Shown: positions 1 through 12,135, counted from the stretch's first letter. The stretch is 64,000 nucleotides of DNA from Pseudomonadota bacterium (GCA_021798335.1 JAJZMI010000110.1:1-64000); one strand, 5' to 3'. Notes: generated by a model from the letters alone, not told the origin. Numbers and translations: made by a program.

Positions 1-2
1 AG

Positions 3-1016
3 GTGTACGTGTTTACCCCGAAGGGCCGGATTCTCAGGCTTCCCAGCGGCGCAACCGTGGTCGATTTCGCCTACGCGGTCCACACCGACGTCGGCAATCG
101 CTGCGTCGCCGCCAAGGTGGATCGGCGCCTCACGCCGCTGCGCACGGTGCTGCGCAACGGGCAGACGGTGGAGATCATCACCGCCAAGGGCGCGGTGCCC
201 AATCCGGCCTGGGTGGGCTTCGTGGTCACGGCCAAGGCGCGCAGTGCGATTCGTCATTACCTGAAAGGTCTGCGCCGCACCGAAGCGATCGCGCTCGGCC
301 AGCGGCTGCTCACCCAGGCGCTCGCGGAGTCTCACCTGTCGTTCGAGGACGTCGCCGCCGAGGCGCGCGCGGCGGTGCTCGGGGAGCTCGGCATGCAGGA
401 CATGAACGAGCTGTACGAGAAGATCGGGCTCGGCGAGCGGCTCGCGCCGCTGGTGGCGCGCCGCTTGCTGCCGGCCGCCGCCGAGCCGGGCGCCTCGATG
501 CCCGCGCCGCTCGCGATCGCCGGTACCGAGGGATTGCTCGTCAGCTATGCGCGCTGCTGCTTCCCGCTGCCGAATGATCCGGTGTTCGCATTTCTCTCCA
601 GCGGCCGCGGCGTGGTGATTCACCGCGATCGGTGCGTCAACGTCGAGGACTACCGCAAGCATCCCGAGAAATGGTTGCCGGTGAGCTGGCAGAGCGCACC
701 GGAACGCCTGTTCAGCTCCGAGATCCGGGTCGATGTCGTCAACCGCACCGGCGTGCTCGCGCACGTGGCCGCCGCGATCGCCAGCGCCGACACGAACATC
801 CATCATGTCTCGATCGAGGAGCAGGAAGGCGATGCCTCGATCCTGACTTTCGAGCTGAAAGTGCGTGATCGCAAACAGCTCGCGCGCGTCATGCGAGTCA
901 TCCGCCGCCTGCCGGACGTCACCCGGGTCAGCCGCACGATCGCCGCGCACGCGCGCGACGAGCGCTCCGACGCCGACGAGCTCGACGAATCGGATTCGAG
1001 TTCCCACACCGAATGA
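3..1016 (+). CDS. spoT: Bifunctional (p)ppGpp synthetase/hydrolase, C-terminal part (TGS + ACT domains), truncated by window start
   Basis: TGS-like '[31 protein letters not shown]', '[13 protein letters not shown]' segment, C-terminal ACT '[26 protein letters not shown]'. Confidence 0.93.
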   Translation: MYVFTPKGRILRLPSGATVVDFAYAVHTDVGNRCVAAKVDRRLTPLRTVLRNGQTVEIITAKGAVPNPAWVGFVVTAKARSAIRHYLKGLRRTEAIALGQRLLTQALAESHLSFEDVAAEARAAVLGELGMQDMNELYEKIGLGERLAPLVARRLLPAAAEPGASMPAPLAIAGTEGLLVSYARCCFPLPNDPVFAFLSSGRGVVIHRDRCVNVEDYRKHPEKWLPVSWQSAPERLFSSEIRVDVVNRTGVLAHVAAAIASADTNIHHVSIEEQEGDASILTFELKVRDRKQLARVMRVIRRLPDVTRVSRTIAAHARDERSDADELDESDSSSHTE

Positions 1017-1024
1017 GGACCCGC

Positions 1025-1408
1025 ATGAGACACAGCATCATTCATACCGACGAGGCGCCGCCGGCGATCGGCACCTATTCCCAGGCGGTCCGCGCCGGCG
1101 ATACGGTCTATCTTTCCGGCCAGATACCGCTCGATCCGGCCACCAAGGAACTGGTTGGCGGGGGCATCGAGGCGGAGATCCGCCGCGTGTTCGACAATCT
1201 CGACGCGGTGGCCCGCGCGGCCGGCGGCACGCTGGCGCAGGCGGTGAAGGTCAACATCTATCTGACCGATCTCGCGCACTTCGCCAAGGTCAACGAAATC
1301 ATGGCGCAGTATTTTCCGCAGCCGTACCCGGCGCGCGCCGCGGTCGGCGTGGCGCAACTGCCGCGCGGCGCGCGCGTCGAGGCGGAGTGCATTCTGCATC
1401 TTGGCTGA
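1025..1408 (+). CDS. ridA: RidA/YjgF family reactive intermediate deaminase
   Basis: '[38 protein letters not shown]...[13 protein letters not shown]' RidA signature; internal ATG at 1025 chosen. Confidence 0.92.
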   Translation: MRHSIIHTDEAPPAIGTYSQAVRAGDTVYLSGQIPLDPATKELVGGGIEAEIRRVFDNLDAVARAAGGTLAQAVKVNIYLTDLAHFAKVNEIMAQYFPQPYPARAAVGVAQLPRGARVEAECILHLG

Positions 1409-3500
1409 GGCCGCGGACAAAAGCGCTGCGAGCGAACAGCGGCCGGTGACGGCACTGCGCGGTGTCGGCGCGCAGCTCGCCGAGCGGCTGCGCCGCCTCG
1501 GCGTCGCGCGGGTGCAGGACCTGCTGTTCGTCCTGCCGGTGCGCTATGACGACCGCACGACCCTGAGAAAAATCGGTGAGCTGTCGCCCGGAACGCGCAC
1601 CCTCGTGCAAGGCGAGATTCAGCTCACCGAAGTGGTTTATCGCCGCCGCCGGCAGCTGCTGACCCGCCTCTCGGACGGGTCGGGGTTCCTGACACTGCGG
1701 TTCTTCCATTTCTCGGAGATGCAGCAGAAAGGCCTGGCGCGCGGCACGAGGCTGCGCTGCTTCGGAGAAGTCCGGCGCGGACCGCAGGGCCTGGAGATGG
1801 TCCACCCGGAGTATCGGCGCATCGCCTCGGAGTCCGAGGCGGTGGAGGAGACCCTGACGCCCTTGTATCCCCTCACGGAAGGGGTGACTCAGGGGCGGTT
1901 GCGCGCCCTGATCACGCAGGCGCTCGGTGAGCTCGACGCCGCGGGCGTGCACGACTGGCTGCCGGGTGAAGTGACGGAGAATCTTGCGCTGCCATCGCTG
2001 CGCGACGCCCTGCGCTACGTGCACCGGCCGCCGCGCGACGCGCGGCTCGCCGAGCTGTCCGTGGGGCGCCACCCCGCGCAGCGGCGTCTGGCGTTCGAGG
2101 AGTTGCTCGCCCATCAAACGAGCCTGCGGCTGCTGAAGCGGGCGGCCAAGACCGATCCGGCTCGCCCGCTGGCCGACGAACAAGGACTCGAGGCGCGATT
2201 ACTGGCCTCGCTGCCGTTCCGGTTGACCGGTGCTCAGGCGCGCGCGTTGGCCGAAGTCGACACCGATCTGTGCGCCGAGCGGCCGATGGTGCGGCTGGTG
2301 CAGGGTGACGTCGGCTGCGGCAAGACGGTCGTGGCGGCTCTCGCCGCGGCGCGCGCCGCCGGCAGCCGCGCGCAGGCGGCGCTGATGGCTCCGACGGAAC
2401 TGCTGGCCGAGCAGCACGCCCGCAACTTCCGCGCGTGGTTCGAGCCGCTCGGACTGCCCGTGGCGCTGCTGTCGGGCACGCAGCCGGCGCGCACGCGGCG
2501 CAGCGCTCTCGAGGCGGTCGCTTCCGGCGAGGTGCGCCTCGCCGTCGGGACTCACGCGCTCTTCCAGGAAGGAATCGCATTCTCGAACCTCGCGCTGGTG
2601 ATCGTCGACGAACAGCACCGCTTCGGGGTACAGCAGCGCCTGCGCCTGCAGGAGAAGGGCCGGGCTGAGGGGCGCTTCCCGCATCAGCTCATCATGACGG
2701 CCACACCGATCCCCCGCACGCTGGCCATGACCGCCTATGCGGATCTCGACGTCTCGGTGATCGACGCTCTGCCGCCCGGACGTACACCCGTGCAAACGGT
2801 GGTGGTCCCCGAGCAGCGGCGTGACGAGGTGGTGGCGCGGGTCGCGCAGGCCTGCCGCTCGGGACGACAGGTCTACTGGGTCTGCCCGCTCATCGAGGAG
2901 TCCGAGGAGCTGCGCTCCCAGGCGGCCGAGGAGACCGCCACGGTGTTGGCCGAAGCGCTGCCCGAGGTGCGCGTCGGGCTGGTCCACGGCCGCCTGTCCT
3001 CGGCAAAGAAGGACGAGGTGATGCTGACGTTCCAGGCCGGGCGCGTGCAGGTGCTGGTGGCCACCACCGTCATCGAGGTGGGGGTCGATGTGCCGAACGC
3101 CACGCTGATGGTGGTCGAAAACGCCGAGCGCATGGGACTGGCGCAGTTGCATCAGCTGCGCGGGCGGGTCGGGCGCGGCGCGGCGGCGAGCACCTGCGTG
3201 CTGCTCTATCGTGCGCCCCTGTCGCACCTGGCGCGCCAGCGCCTGCAAGTCATGCGCCGCACCAACGACGGATTCGAGATCGCAAGGCGCGATCTGGAGC
3301 TGCGCGGTCCCGGGGAGCTGCTCGGCACGCGCCAGACGGGACTCGCGCAGATGCGCGTGGCGGACCTGATGCGCGATGCGGATCTGCTGCCGCGTGTGCA
3401 GGCGGCGGCGGAGGTGCTGCTTGCGCGCTATCCGGATACTATCGCGGCGCTCTCGGCGCGCTGGATCGCGGGGGGCGAGCAATACGGGAGAGTCGGGTAA
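1401..3500 (+). CDS. recG: ATP-dependent DNA helicase RecG
   Basis: Walker A '[15 protein letters not shown]', DEQH box, '[32 protein letters not shown]', 'LRGRVGRG'. Confidence 0.96.
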   Translation: MAEAADKSAASEQRPVTALRGVGAQLAERLRRLGVARVQDLLFVLPVRYDDRTTLRKIGELSPGTRTLVQGEIQLTEVVYRRRRQLLTRLSDGSGFLTLRFFHFSEMQQKGLARGTRLRCFGEVRRGPQGLEMVHPEYRRIASESEAVEETLTPLYPLTEGVTQGRLRALITQALGELDAAGVHDWLPGEVTENLALPSLRDALRYVHRPPRDARLAELSVGRHPAQRRLAFEELLAHQTSLRLLKRAAKTDPARPLADEQGLEARLLASLPFRLTGAQARALAEVDTDLCAERPMVRLVQGDVGCGKTVVAALAAARAAGSRAQAALMAPTELLAEQHARNFRAWFEPLGLPVALLSGTQPARTRRSALEAVASGEVRLAVGTHALFQEGIAFSNLALVIVDEQHRFGVQQRLRLQEKGRAEGRFPHQLIMTATPIPRTLAMTAYADLDVSVIDALPPGRTPVQTVVVPEQRRDEVVARVAQACRSGRQVYWVCPLIEESEELRSQAAEETATVLAEALPEVRVGLVHGRLSSAKKDEVMLTFQAGRVQVLVATTVIEVGVDVPNATLMVVENAERMGLAQLHQLRGRVGRGAAASTCVLLYRAPLSHLARQRLQVMRRTNDGFEIARRDLELRGPGELLGTRQTGLAQMRVADLMRDADLLPRVQAAAEVLLARYPDTIAALSARWIAGGEQYGRVG

Positions 3501-3503
3501 GCG

Positions 3504-4430
3504 ATGTCGGCCACCATCGATCAGATCGGATCACCGCCCCGCGGCGAGGCGCCCTGGTATCGCCGGCTGGCGCGGCGGCTGCAGGAGTATGGCCGGTTGG
3601 CGCGTCTCGACCGGCCGATCGGCACCTGGTTGTTGCTGTGGCCGGCGTTGTGGGCATTGTGGATCGCCGGTGCCGGGCGGCCGCGCCCGTTGGTCCTCGG
3701 GATCTTCGTTCTCGGCGTGTTCGTCATGCGCGCCGCGGGCTGCATCATCAACGACTTTGCCGATCGCGACATCGATCCGCGCGTCAAGCGCACGCGTGAC
3801 CGCCCGCTGGCCGCGCGCAGGGTGTCCCCGACCGAGGCGCTGACGCTGTTCGTCGTGCTGATGCTTCTGGCGCTGTGGCTGGTGATGCGGCTGAACCACC
3901 TGACCATCGAGCTGGCGCTGATCGGCGCGGCGCTCACCGCTTCCTATCCTTTCGTGAAGCGCCTCTTTCCGCTGCCGCAGCTGTATCTCGGCCTGTCGTT
4001 CGGCGGCTGGAGCATTCCGATGGCATTCGCGGCGCAGCGCAACGTGGTGCCGCGGCTCGCCTGGGTGCTGTACATCGCCGGCGTGTTGTGGGCGGTGATC
4101 TACGACACCATGTACGCCATGGTCGATCGTGACGACGACCGCAAGATCGGTATCCAATCGAGCGCCCTCCTGTTCGCGGATCTCGATCGGCTGCTGATCG
4201 GAGTGCTGCAAGTGATGATGCTGGCGGCGCTGGCGCTGCTCGGGCGGGACCTGCATTACGGCCGCTGGTACGACGGCGGGCTGCTCGTCGCGGCGCTGCT
4301 GTTCGCCTATCAGCAATGGCTGATCCGCAAGCGCGAGCCCGACGCGTGCCTGCGGGCCTTTCTGAACAACAATTACGTCGGTATGGCGATTTTCGTCGGC
4401 CTGGCGCTGCACTACGTGTACGCGCACTGA
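3504..4430 (+). CDS. ubiA: 4-hydroxybenzoate octaprenyltransferase
   Basis: UbiA motif '[21 protein letters not shown]', second Asp-rich motif '[13 protein letters not shown]', polytopic membrane protein. Confidence 0.94.
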   Translation: MSATIDQIGSPPRGEAPWYRRLARRLQEYGRLARLDRPIGTWLLLWPALWALWIAGAGRPRPLVLGIFVLGVFVMRAAGCIINDFADRDIDPRVKRTRDRPLAARRVSPTEALTLFVVLMLLALWLVMRLNHLTIELALIGAALTASYPFVKRLFPLPQLYLGLSFGGWSIPMAFAAQRNVVPRLAWVLYIAGVLWAVIYDTMYAMVDRDDDRKIGIQSSALLFADLDRLLIGVLQVMMLAALALLGRDLHYGRWYDGGLLVAALLFAYQQWLIRKREPDACLRAFLNNNYVGMAIFVGLALHYVYAH

Positions 4431-4497
4431 GCGGTCCGCAACTTTCAGGCGCCGGTCGGGTTCTTCGGTAGCGCCGACACTCGAGGCTGCGCGCAAA

Positions 4498-4641
4498 ATG
4501 GTCTACTGCCGCGCCTGCGGCGGGCAGATGCACGGCAGCGTGACGAGCTGTCCGGGGTGCGGTGCGCGGCAGATGGCCGCCCACGAGTCCCGCCGGATGA
4601 CGAATTACCGATGCAAGAGTCGCGCGCGCAGGGAATCGTAG
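4498..4641 (+). CDS. 47-aa double-CxxC zinc-ribbon micro-ORF (possible microprotein or gene remnant)
   Basis: Translated by hand: MVYCRACGGQMHGSVTSCPGCGARQMAAHESRRMTNYRCKSRARRES*; CxxC-x10-CxxC; GAGG upstream of ATG; below the ORF-track size cutoff. Confidence 0.4.
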   Translation: MVYCRACGGQMHGSVTSCPGCGARQMAAHESRRMTNYRCKSRARRES

Positions 4642-5914
4642 ATCGGTTCGTCGCCGAGCAAAGTCGGCACGAGCATCGCGGCGAAGCACGCCACCATCAT
4701 CGGCAGCAGCATCGAGACATTGCCGGTCATTTCGGTCACCAACACGATGCCGGTGACCGGGGTGCGCACGATCCCGGTGAACAGTGCCGCCATCGCGACC
4801 AGCGCAAATCCCACGGGCTCGATGGCCATGCCCGGCAGCGCGAGCGCGCACAGCTTGCCGATCCACAGGCCGAGCACGGCGCCGAGAACGAGCAAAGGCG
4901 CGAACAATCCGCCGGGGGTCTGCGCGCCGTAGGAACACGAGATCATGCCGAGCCGCAGCAGATAGATGGCGGGAAGGAGCGCCAGCGCGCCGACCCCGTC
5001 GAGCGCTCTCTGGGTGAGCGGATCGCCGCCGCCGACCATTGTGGGGGCAAACCAGGCGACGGCGGCGATTGCCGCGCCCACGAGCGCGGCGCGCAGCTCG
5101 ATGGGCCATCCGGCGAAGCGGTCCGAGGCGCTCAATCCCCACAGCAGCGTTCGGTTGTAGAATACGGCGGCGAAGCCCGCGACGATCCCCAGCAGCAGAT
5201 AGAGCGGCTCGTGCGAGAAACTCGGCGCCGCCAGGGCCTGTACCGTGAAGTCCGTCCGGTTGCCGAGGATCAGGCGCTGGACCCAAATCGCCGCCGCGGA
5301 CGCCGCGATCGCCGCGATCGCGATGCGCGGCTCGAAGCGCTTGACCAACTCTTCGAGCACGAAAACAGCGCCCGCGATGGGCGCGTTGAATGCGGTGGCG
5401 AGTCCCGCGCCCGCGCCGGCCGCCAGCAGGACCCGGCAATCCACCCAATTGCGTCTGAACCACCTTCCGGTGTGGTATGCGATGCTGGCGCCCATCTGGA
5501 TACTCGGCCCCTCGCGCCCGAGCGCAAGGCCGGAGCCGATGGCGAGCACCCCACCGGCGAACTTGACCGGAATCAGGCTCGCCGACGGCGGCGTCAGCTC
5601 CCGGCTCAGCTCGGCTTCGACCTGCGGAATCCCGCTCCCCGAGGCATGCGGGGCAAAGCGCCGCACCATCCATGCGGCAAACGCGGCGCAGAATGCGATC
5701 AGAACCAACAGCAGCGCGAATCCTCCGAAGCTCCAGCCGTGCATCCAAACGATCACCTGGCCGCGCAGCCGGCTTGCGGCCTCGAGCGCGAGCCGGAACA
5801 GCGCTCCGATCGACCCGGCGCCGATCCCTCCGAGCACGGCGACGACCGCCAGCACGAGCAGGTTTCCCGGCGCTGCCTTTTGCGGCGCATCCTCCTGGTT
5901 CGAACGCTCTGTCA
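4605..5914 (-). CDS. ClC-family chloride channel / H+-Cl- antiporter
   Basis: 'GSGIPQVEAELS', 'GREGPSIQMGASIAY' and 'FNAPIAGAVFVLEEL' ClC filter motifs; start MTERSNQEDAP within the longer ORF. Confidence 0.9.
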
Positions 5915-6260
5915 TGGGTTGTCCTCGGGTCCAAATCGTCGGGAAGACGCCGGATGTCCGACACCGGCGGGAACGAGCCTGAAACCGCCCCGGTGCGAAT
6001 GCAGCAGACCCGCCGGCAGGTAATCTTGCCGCCGCATCGCCTGCAGTCTCAAGCGCTGCGCGCCGGAGATTATCGCGTGCGCGGCGCGGCGCGCATTTCC
6101 GATCGCACCCGGGAGCGCCGTGCGCGCACAATCTGCGAGCGGCCGGTGCAACCCGCGGCTCGGGAGCCCAGGCCTCCGTATGCAGGGCTCAGGGAATTGA
6201 GTAGAGTTCCGCCAGGGTGGTGCCGCGATCCCGATCCGACGGCCTGCGGCCGATACGTAC

Positions 6261-6626
6261 TTGAGCGACCAGAAGAACCAATCGTTTGTCCGTCGTCTGG
6301 GCTTCGCGCTGGCCGGCCTGGCGCATGCCGTGCGGGTCGAGCGCAGTCTGCGCACTCAGGCCGTGACGTTCGCGCTGGTCGTGGCCGCGCTGATCGTGCT
6401 GCGGCCGGGGCCCTTGTGGTGGGCGGCCGTGATGCTGGCCAGCGCCGGGGTGCTGGCGGCGGAGCTGTTCAACACCGCACTAGAGGCGCTGGCCGATCAT
6501 CTGCACCCCGAGCATCATCCGCACATCCGCATCGTCAAGGACTGCGCGGCCGCCGCGGTGCTGGTCGCGACACTCGGTGCCCTGGCGGTGGGCATCGCGC
6601 TCGCGGTGCATCTGCTGTGGCGCTGA
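6261..6626 (+). CDS. dgkA: Diacylglycerol kinase (TTG start)
   Basis: '[14 protein letters not shown]...[13 protein letters not shown]' DgkA signature (E-N-T-A-I-E; KD.AAAAV). Confidence 0.9.
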   Translation: MSDQKNQSFVRRLGFALAGLAHAVRVERSLRTQAVTFALVVAALIVLRPGPLWWAAVMLASAGVLAAELFNTALEALADHLHPEHHPHIRIVKDCAAAAVLVATLGALAVGIALAVHLLWR

Positions 6627-6768
6627 CCGGCGCGGCCGGGACGACGGCGCATGGGCAGTGGTGATGTCTTACGCAATCGTCGACTTGGACGTGGTTTCCA
6701 GGTTGACATTCGTCCCCCCCACCGCGAACATGGCCACAGCGGAAATCGATCCGCCGCCCGGAGCGTTC

Positions 6769-7803
6769 ATGAGTTCATCCCACGCCGTTCTCGGCGCGAT
6801 TCGCCACGACTGGACACTGCCTGAGGTCGAGGCGCTGTTCGCATTGCCGCTGATCGATCTGCTGCTGCATGCCCAGCATGTGCACCGGTCGCATCACGAG
6901 CCGAACACGGTGCAGATGAGCACGCTGCTGTCGATCAAGACCGGCGCCTGCCCCGAAGACTGCGCGTATTGTCCGCAGAGCGTGCGGTACGAGACGGGCG
7001 TGCAGCGTGATGCGCTGCTGGAGATCGGAACCGTGCGCGAGTGCGCCGAGCGCGCCAAGGCCGCTGGCGCGACGCGTTTCTGCATGGGCGCCGCGTACCG
7101 CTCGCCGAAGGATCGCGAGCTTCAGACCATCGCCGCGATGGTGCGCGAGGTCCGCTCGCTCGGGCTCGAGAGCTGCGCGACGCTCGGCATGTTGACGCCG
7201 GATCAGGCCCGCACGTTGAAGGATGCCGGTCTCGATTACTACAACCACAACCTCGACACGTCGGCGGAGTTTTACAGCGAGATCATCAGCACACGGACCT
7301 ATCAGGACCGGCTCGACACCCTCGAGGCGGTGCGCGCGGCGGGCCTGAAGGTCTGCTGCGGCGGCATCCTCGGGATGGGCGAGACGCCGGCCGACCGAGC
7401 CAAGCTGCTGTGCACGCTCGCCAATCTGCCGGAGCATCCCGAGAGCGTGCCGATCAACCAACTGGTGCCGGTGCCGGGCACACCGCTGGCCGAGCGCGCG
7501 CCGCCGGATTCGTTCGACTTCATCAAGGCCATCGCCGTGGCGCGCCTGCTCATGCCGCGCGCGCACGTGCGTCTCTCGGCCGGCCGCGAGGCCATGAGTG
7601 ATGAGATGCAGGCGCTGTGCTTCATGGCTGGCGCCAACTCCATTTTCTATGGCGAGAAGCTGCTCACCACCGGAAACCCCGACGTCGAGCGGGATCGGCG
7701 ACTCTTCGAGCGGCTCGGATTGCGAGCCGAGGCCGCTCCCACCGACGAACAGGCGCCGCGCCGCGCCACGGCTCACCTGCCCCATGCAGAGACAACCGCT
7801 TGA
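6769..7803 (+). CDS. bioB: Biotin synthase
   Basis: Radical SAM '[18 protein letters not shown]', '[25 protein letters not shown]'. Confidence 0.96.
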   Translation: MSSSHAVLGAIRHDWTLPEVEALFALPLIDLLLHAQHVHRSHHEPNTVQMSTLLSIKTGACPEDCAYCPQSVRYETGVQRDALLEIGTVRECAERAKAAGATRFCMGAAYRSPKDRELQTIAAMVREVRSLGLESCATLGMLTPDQARTLKDAGLDYYNHNLDTSAEFYSEIISTRTYQDRLDTLEAVRAAGLKVCCGGILGMGETPADRAKLLCTLANLPEHPESVPINQLVPVPGTPLAERAPPDSFDFIKAIAVARLLMPRAHVRLSAGREAMSDEMQALCFMAGANSIFYGEKLLTTGNPDVERDRRLFERLGLRAEAAPTDEQAPRRATAHLPHAETTA

Positions 7804-8977
7804 GCCGCTGCTCGAGCGGCTCGAGCGTGCCGATCTGCGCCGCCGCCGGCGCACGATCGAGCGCCTGGCGGCGCCGGGCAACCGCACCGAACTGATCGTC
7901 GCGGGCCGCCGGCTCGTCGATTTCAGCAGCAACGATTATCTGGGCCTGGCCGCTCATCCGGAGCCGGCCGCGGCCATGGCCAAGTGTGCCGCGCGCTGCG
8001 GCGCCGGCACCGGCGCCTCGCACCTGATCAGCGGACACGGCGCCGAGCACGCGGCGCTCGAGGAGGAGCTTGCGGCGTTCACCGGCCGCGAGCGCGCGCT
8101 GTTGTTTTCGACCGGCTATATGGCCAATCTCAGTGTGCTCGGCGCGCTCGCGGGGCGGGGCGAGGCCGTGCTGCTCGATCGGCTGAGTCACGCCTCGCTC
8201 ATCGACGGGGCGCTGCTCTCGGGCGCCCGGCTCAGGCGCTTCGCGCATGCCGATGTCGCTGCGGCCGAGCGCCGGCTCGGAGTCGGCTCGGAGCCGGTGA
8301 CGGTGCTGGCCACCGATGGTGTGTTCAGCATGGATGGCGACGTGGCGCCGCTCACGGCGCTTGCGCGCCTCTGCGAGGCGCGCGAGGCATGGTTCGTTGT
8401 CGACGATGCCCATGGTCTGGGTGTGATGGGGCCGACCGGCAGGGGTGCCGTGGAAATGCACGGCCTATCGGCCGACGCTGTCCCGGTGTTGATCGGAACG
8501 CTTGGCAAGGCGTTCGGGTCGTTCGGCGCGTTCGTCGCCGGCAGTGCCGCCCTCATCGATCTGCTCGTGCAGAAGGCCCGGCCATACGTCTACACCACCG
8601 CATTGCCGCAGCCGATTGCCGCCGCGACACGTGCCGCGTTACGCCTTGCGCAGCGCGAGCCTTGGCGCCGGGAGAAGGCACTCGCACTCACGGCGCGCTT
8701 TCGGGCCGCTGCCGCCGGCGCCGGCCTACCGCTGGCTGATTCGAGCACACCCATTCAGCCGATTCTCGTCGGTGGCGCGCGCGCGGCGCTGCGGGCCCAG
8801 CGGGCGCTGGCCGAGGCGGGCTTCTGGGTGGTCGCGATTCGCGCGCCGACGGTGCCGGCGGGTCAGGAACGTCTCCGTGTCACGCTGAGCGCGGCGCACC
8901 ACGAGAATCACGTCGATGCACTGGTCGAGGTCCTGGCGCGGGTCTGGGCGCAGGTACGGCCGGAGGCATCCGCATGA
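7784..8977 (+). CDS. bioF: 8-amino-7-oxononanoate synthase
   Basis: '[15 protein letters not shown]', '[18 protein letters not shown]', PLP motif '[17 protein letters not shown]'; overlaps bioB. Confidence 0.95.
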   Translation: MQRQPLEPLLERLERADLRRRRRTIERLAAPGNRTELIVAGRRLVDFSSNDYLGLAAHPEPAAAMAKCAARCGAGTGASHLISGHGAEHAALEEELAAFTGRERALLFSTGYMANLSVLGALAGRGEAVLLDRLSHASLIDGALLSGARLRRFAHADVAAAERRLGVGSEPVTVLATDGVFSMDGDVAPLTALARLCEAREAWFVVDDAHGLGVMGPTGRGAVEMHGLSADAVPVLIGTLGKAFGSFGAFVAGSAALIDLLVQKARPYVYTTALPQPIAAATRAALRLAQREPWRREKALALTARFRAAAAGAGLPLADSSTPIQPILVGGARAALRAQRALAEAGFWVVAIRAPTVPAGQERLRVTLSAAHHENHVDALVEVLARVWAQVRPEASA

Positions 8978-9771
8978 GCCCGCTTCATCTGGAGATTCGC
9001 GGTGACGGGGCGCCGCTGGTCCTGCTGCACGGCTGGGGACTGAACGTGCGCGTTTGGGATGCGTTGGCACCGGCCCTCGAGGCGCTCCGCCAGCTGCTCG
9101 CCGTCGACCTGCCCGGCCACGGGCGCAGTCCCTGGCGGCCCGACGGCGCCGGGGCGAGCGCGCAGGTGGAGTGGATCGGGCGCACCGTCGCGGAGCACAT
9201 CGGCCGCGCGCCTTACGCACTGCTCGGCTGGTCGCTGGGCGCGCAGCTGGCGCTGCGCTGGGCCGCGCAGCCGCCCGCGGGTCTGCGCCCGCCGGGGCAA
9301 CTGGCCCTGATTGCCGCCACACCGCGCTTTACGGCTGCGCAGGACTGGCCGTACGGTACGCCGGAGACGCGGCTGTTGCGCATGGCCGAAGGTCTGCAGA
9401 GCGACTATCAGCAGACCGTGAGCGAATTCCTCGAGCTGCAGGTGCGCGGCAGCGCTGCGGGCGAGGCGGTGCTCGAGCAGCTGCGCGCGGCGTTGTTCAT
9501 GCACGGCGAGGCGGTCCCGGAGGCGCTGACTGCCGACCTCACGCTGCTGCGCACGACAGACCTGCGCGGCGGGCTCGGTGGGATCGATGCGCCGACGCTC
9601 GTAATGGCCGGTCAGTACGACCGGGTCGTGCCACCCGCGGCCTCCCGGGCGCTGGCGGCGGCGATGCCGCATGCGCGTCTCGTCGAGGTCCACCGCGGCG
9701 CGCATGCGCCGTTTCTCTCTCATACCGCCGAGGTCGCGGCGCTGCTCGCGCAGTTTCTGAGCTCGACATGA
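8974..9771 (+). CDS. bioH: Pimeloyl-ACP methyl ester esterase
   Basis: alpha/beta hydrolase 'LVLLHGWGLNVRVWD', 'GWSLGAQLAL' nucleophile elbow; within bio operon. Confidence 0.9.
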   Translation: MSPLHLEIRGDGAPLVLLHGWGLNVRVWDALAPALEALRQLLAVDLPGHGRSPWRPDGAGASAQVEWIGRTVAEHIGRAPYALLGWSLGAQLALRWAAQPPAGLRPPGQLALIAATPRFTAAQDWPYGTPETRLLRMAEGLQSDYQQTVSEFLELQVRGSAAGEAVLEQLRAALFMHGEAVPEALTADLTLLRTTDLRGGLGGIDAPTLVMAGQYDRVVPPAASRALAAAMPHARLVEVHRGAHAPFLSHTAEVAALLAQFLSST

Positions 9772-10703
9772 GTGAACTAAACCCCTTCGAGCTCCACCGT
9801 GCCGGTGTGCGCGAGGCGTTCGATCGCGCCGGCGCGCGCTACGAGGCCGCCGCGCTCGTGCAGGCCAGGGTCGCCGAGGAGCTGCTGGCGCGCCTGGAGC
9901 CTTTCGCGTTCGCTCCGGATGTGCTGCTTGACCTCGGCGCGGGAACGGGCCGCGCGACTCGGCGGCTGAAGCGGCTGTATCGGCGCGCGTGTATCGTGGC
10001 GCTCGATCTGTCGCCCGGGATGCTCCGGCAGGCGGCGCGCCATCAAACGCTGCTGCGCCGCTTCGAGCGCGTGTGCGCCGATGCGACCCGTCTGCCGCTG
10101 GCGGCGCAGAGCGTCGATATGATTTTCAGCAACCTGATGCTGCAGTGGTGTGATCCGCCGGATGAGGCGTTCGCGGAGGCACGCCGCGTGCTGAAGCCGC
10201 GCGGCTTCTTTGCGTTCAGCACTTTTGGACCGGATACGTTGCGAGAGCTGCGTGCGGCGTGGGGCGACGATAGCCGCACGCACGTCAACCGCTTCTTGGA
10301 CATGCACGACCTGGGCGATGCGCTGATGCGTATGGGATTCAGCGAGCCGGTGTTGGACGTGGAGCGCATGACCGTGAACTACCAGGATGCACTCACGTTG
10401 ATGCGCGATTTGAAGGCGATAGGGGCGCACAACGTGACGGCAGGCCGCGCGCGTTCCCTGACCGGCAAGGATCGCCTGCGCGGCATGTTGGAGCGCTACG
10501 AGACATACCGGCGCGACGGGCGGCTGCCGGCCACCTACGAGATCATCTACGGGGCCGCATGGGCCGGCCGCGAGCGGGACGAGCACCCGTCCCCGCCGGG
10601 CGTGCTGCCGCCACGCCTGGCCGGCGGCGCCGGTTTTCCACCCGCGCCTGGCGGCGAAGTCCAGGTCCCGTTGTCCCGAATCCGCCGCAGGAGGCGATCA
10701 TGA
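9768..10703 (+). CDS. bioC: Malonyl-[ACP] O-methyltransferase
   Basis: SAM motif 'LLDLGAGTGRATRRL', 'SNLMLQWCDPPDEAFAEARRVLKPRGFFAFSTFGPDTLREL'. Confidence 0.92.
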   Translation: MSELNPFELHRAGVREAFDRAGARYEAAALVQARVAEELLARLEPFAFAPDVLLDLGAGTGRATRRLKRLYRRACIVALDLSPGMLRQAARHQTLLRRFERVCADATRLPLAAQSVDMIFSNLMLQWCDPPDEAFAEARRVLKPRGFFAFSTFGPDTLRELRAAWGDDSRTHVNRFLDMHDLGDALMRMGFSEPVLDVERMTVNYQDALTLMRDLKAIGAHNVTAGRARSLTGKDRLRGMLERYETYRRDGRLPATYEIIYGAAWAGRERDEHPSPPGVLPPRLAGGAGFPPAPGGEVQVPLSRIRRRRRS

Positions 10704-11383
10704 GCGCACGAGGGTATTTCGTCACCGGCACAGACACTGGCGTCGGGAAAACGCTATTCTCGGCGGCCTTGACGCGCGCGCTGGCGCGCCGCGGGCTGCG
10801 GGTCGCGGTGATGAAGCCCGTCGCGTCGGGCGCCGTCCGCACCGCGGATGGTCTGCGCAGCGAGGATGCGCTGACGCTCATCGCCGAGGCCACCGTCGCG
10901 GCGCCCTATGAGACCGTGAATCCCTACTGTTTCTCGCCGCCCATCTCACCGCACATTGCCGCGGCGCAGGCCGGCGTGCAGATCGATCTGGCGGTGCTGA
11001 AATCCCGTTATGCCGAGCTCGCCGCGGCGGCCGACTGTGTCATCGTCGAGGGCGCCGGCGGCTGGCTCGCCCCCATCACTCCGGCGGCGGGCATGGCCGA
11101 GATCGCCCGCATCCTCGAGGTGCCCGTGATTCTCGTCGTGGGCATGCGTCTGGGCTGCCTGAATCACGCGCTGCTGACGCGCGAGTCCATCGGCGTCCGT
11201 GCGGCAAACTTCGCCGGATGGGTGGCGAACGGCATCGACCCGGCGATGGACTGCGCCGCCGAGAATGGCAGGACGCTGCGCGCCCGCCTCGGCGAGCCGC
11301 TGGCGGAGATCCCGGCGCTCGAGCGCGCGGATGCGCTGCCGGACCTCACCGCGGCCGCCGCCCGGCTGATGCCGCGGTCTTGA
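10700..11383 (+). CDS. bioD: Dethiobiotin synthetase
   Basis: 'YFVTGTDTGVGKTLFSAAL', 'MKPVASG', 'VEGAGGWLAPI'. Confidence 0.95.
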   Translation: MSARGYFVTGTDTGVGKTLFSAALTRALARRGLRVAVMKPVASGAVRTADGLRSEDALTLIAEATVAAPYETVNPYCFSPPISPHIAAAQAGVQIDLAVLKSRYAELAAAADCVIVEGAGGWLAPITPAAGMAEIARILEVPVILVVGMRLGCLNHALLTRESIGVRAANFAGWVANGIDPAMDCAAENGRTLRARLGEPLAEIPALERADALPDLTAAAARLMPRS

Positions 11384-11567
11384 ATCGCCCCTCGCGCCGC
11401 AATACCATGATCCGCGCCGATTTGGGACACCGCCGCGGTGCTGGGAGGCTGCCTCGATAACGAGACGCTGGCACCGCCGGTGCGATGGACAGAGCCGGGG
11501 GAGATTGCCGGAACGGCCGCAAGGCTGGATCCAGTAGAGCAACTTAAAGGCCAGTTCCGAGCACGAC

Positions 11568-12053
11568 ATGCCTTCGCTGCGCATCGTGATTCGCCCAAAC
11601 TGCTCGCTATCGGTGCGGGGCGCCGTCGTTTTCTTCGCGAGTCTCGCCGCCGTCACCCTCGGCATCGCCTCGGCCTTCACCGTCCTCGGCCTGTGGCCCA
11701 TCCTGCTGATCGCCCTCGGCGAGCTGCTGGCGCTCGGCTGGGCGTTGCACGCGAGCCTGCAGCGGCGCTTCCAGGCCGAGATTCTCACGATCACCGAGCA
11801 TGAGGTCACCGTCGAATCGCGTGATCGCGTCGCCCGTCGGCAGATCGTCTTTCAGCGTCACTGGGCGCAGATCCGGCTGGCGCGCCCGGCCGCTCGGTTG
11901 CACCCGAGCCGGCTGACCATCGAGTCGCACGGCCGCGCCTGCGAGGTGGGCGGATTCCTGACAGAGGACGAGCGACACGGGCTGGCGCTGCGGCTGAAGC
12001 GATTGGTTGGACGCGTGAACGAATCCCCGCCCCTGGCGCTGGGCCGCCGGTGA
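11568..12053 (+). CDS. DUF2244 family membrane protein
   Basis: 'IVIRPNCSLSVRGAVVFFASLAAVTLGIASAF...LWPILL' pattern plus two TM segments; precedes the cox cluster. Confidence 0.7.
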   Translation: MPSLRIVIRPNCSLSVRGAVVFFASLAAVTLGIASAFTVLGLWPILLIALGELLALGWALHASLQRRFQAEILTITEHEVTVESRDRVARRQIVFQRHWAQIRLARPAARLHPSRLTIESHGRACEVGGFLTEDERHGLALRLKRLVGRVNESPPLALGRR

Positions 12054-12135
12054 GCGGCGCGACAGGTTCGGATCCGGTTACCGCGGCGCGCACCATCCGC
12101 AGCGTGCGGACCGCGCGAGTAGGGGCTCGACAACG

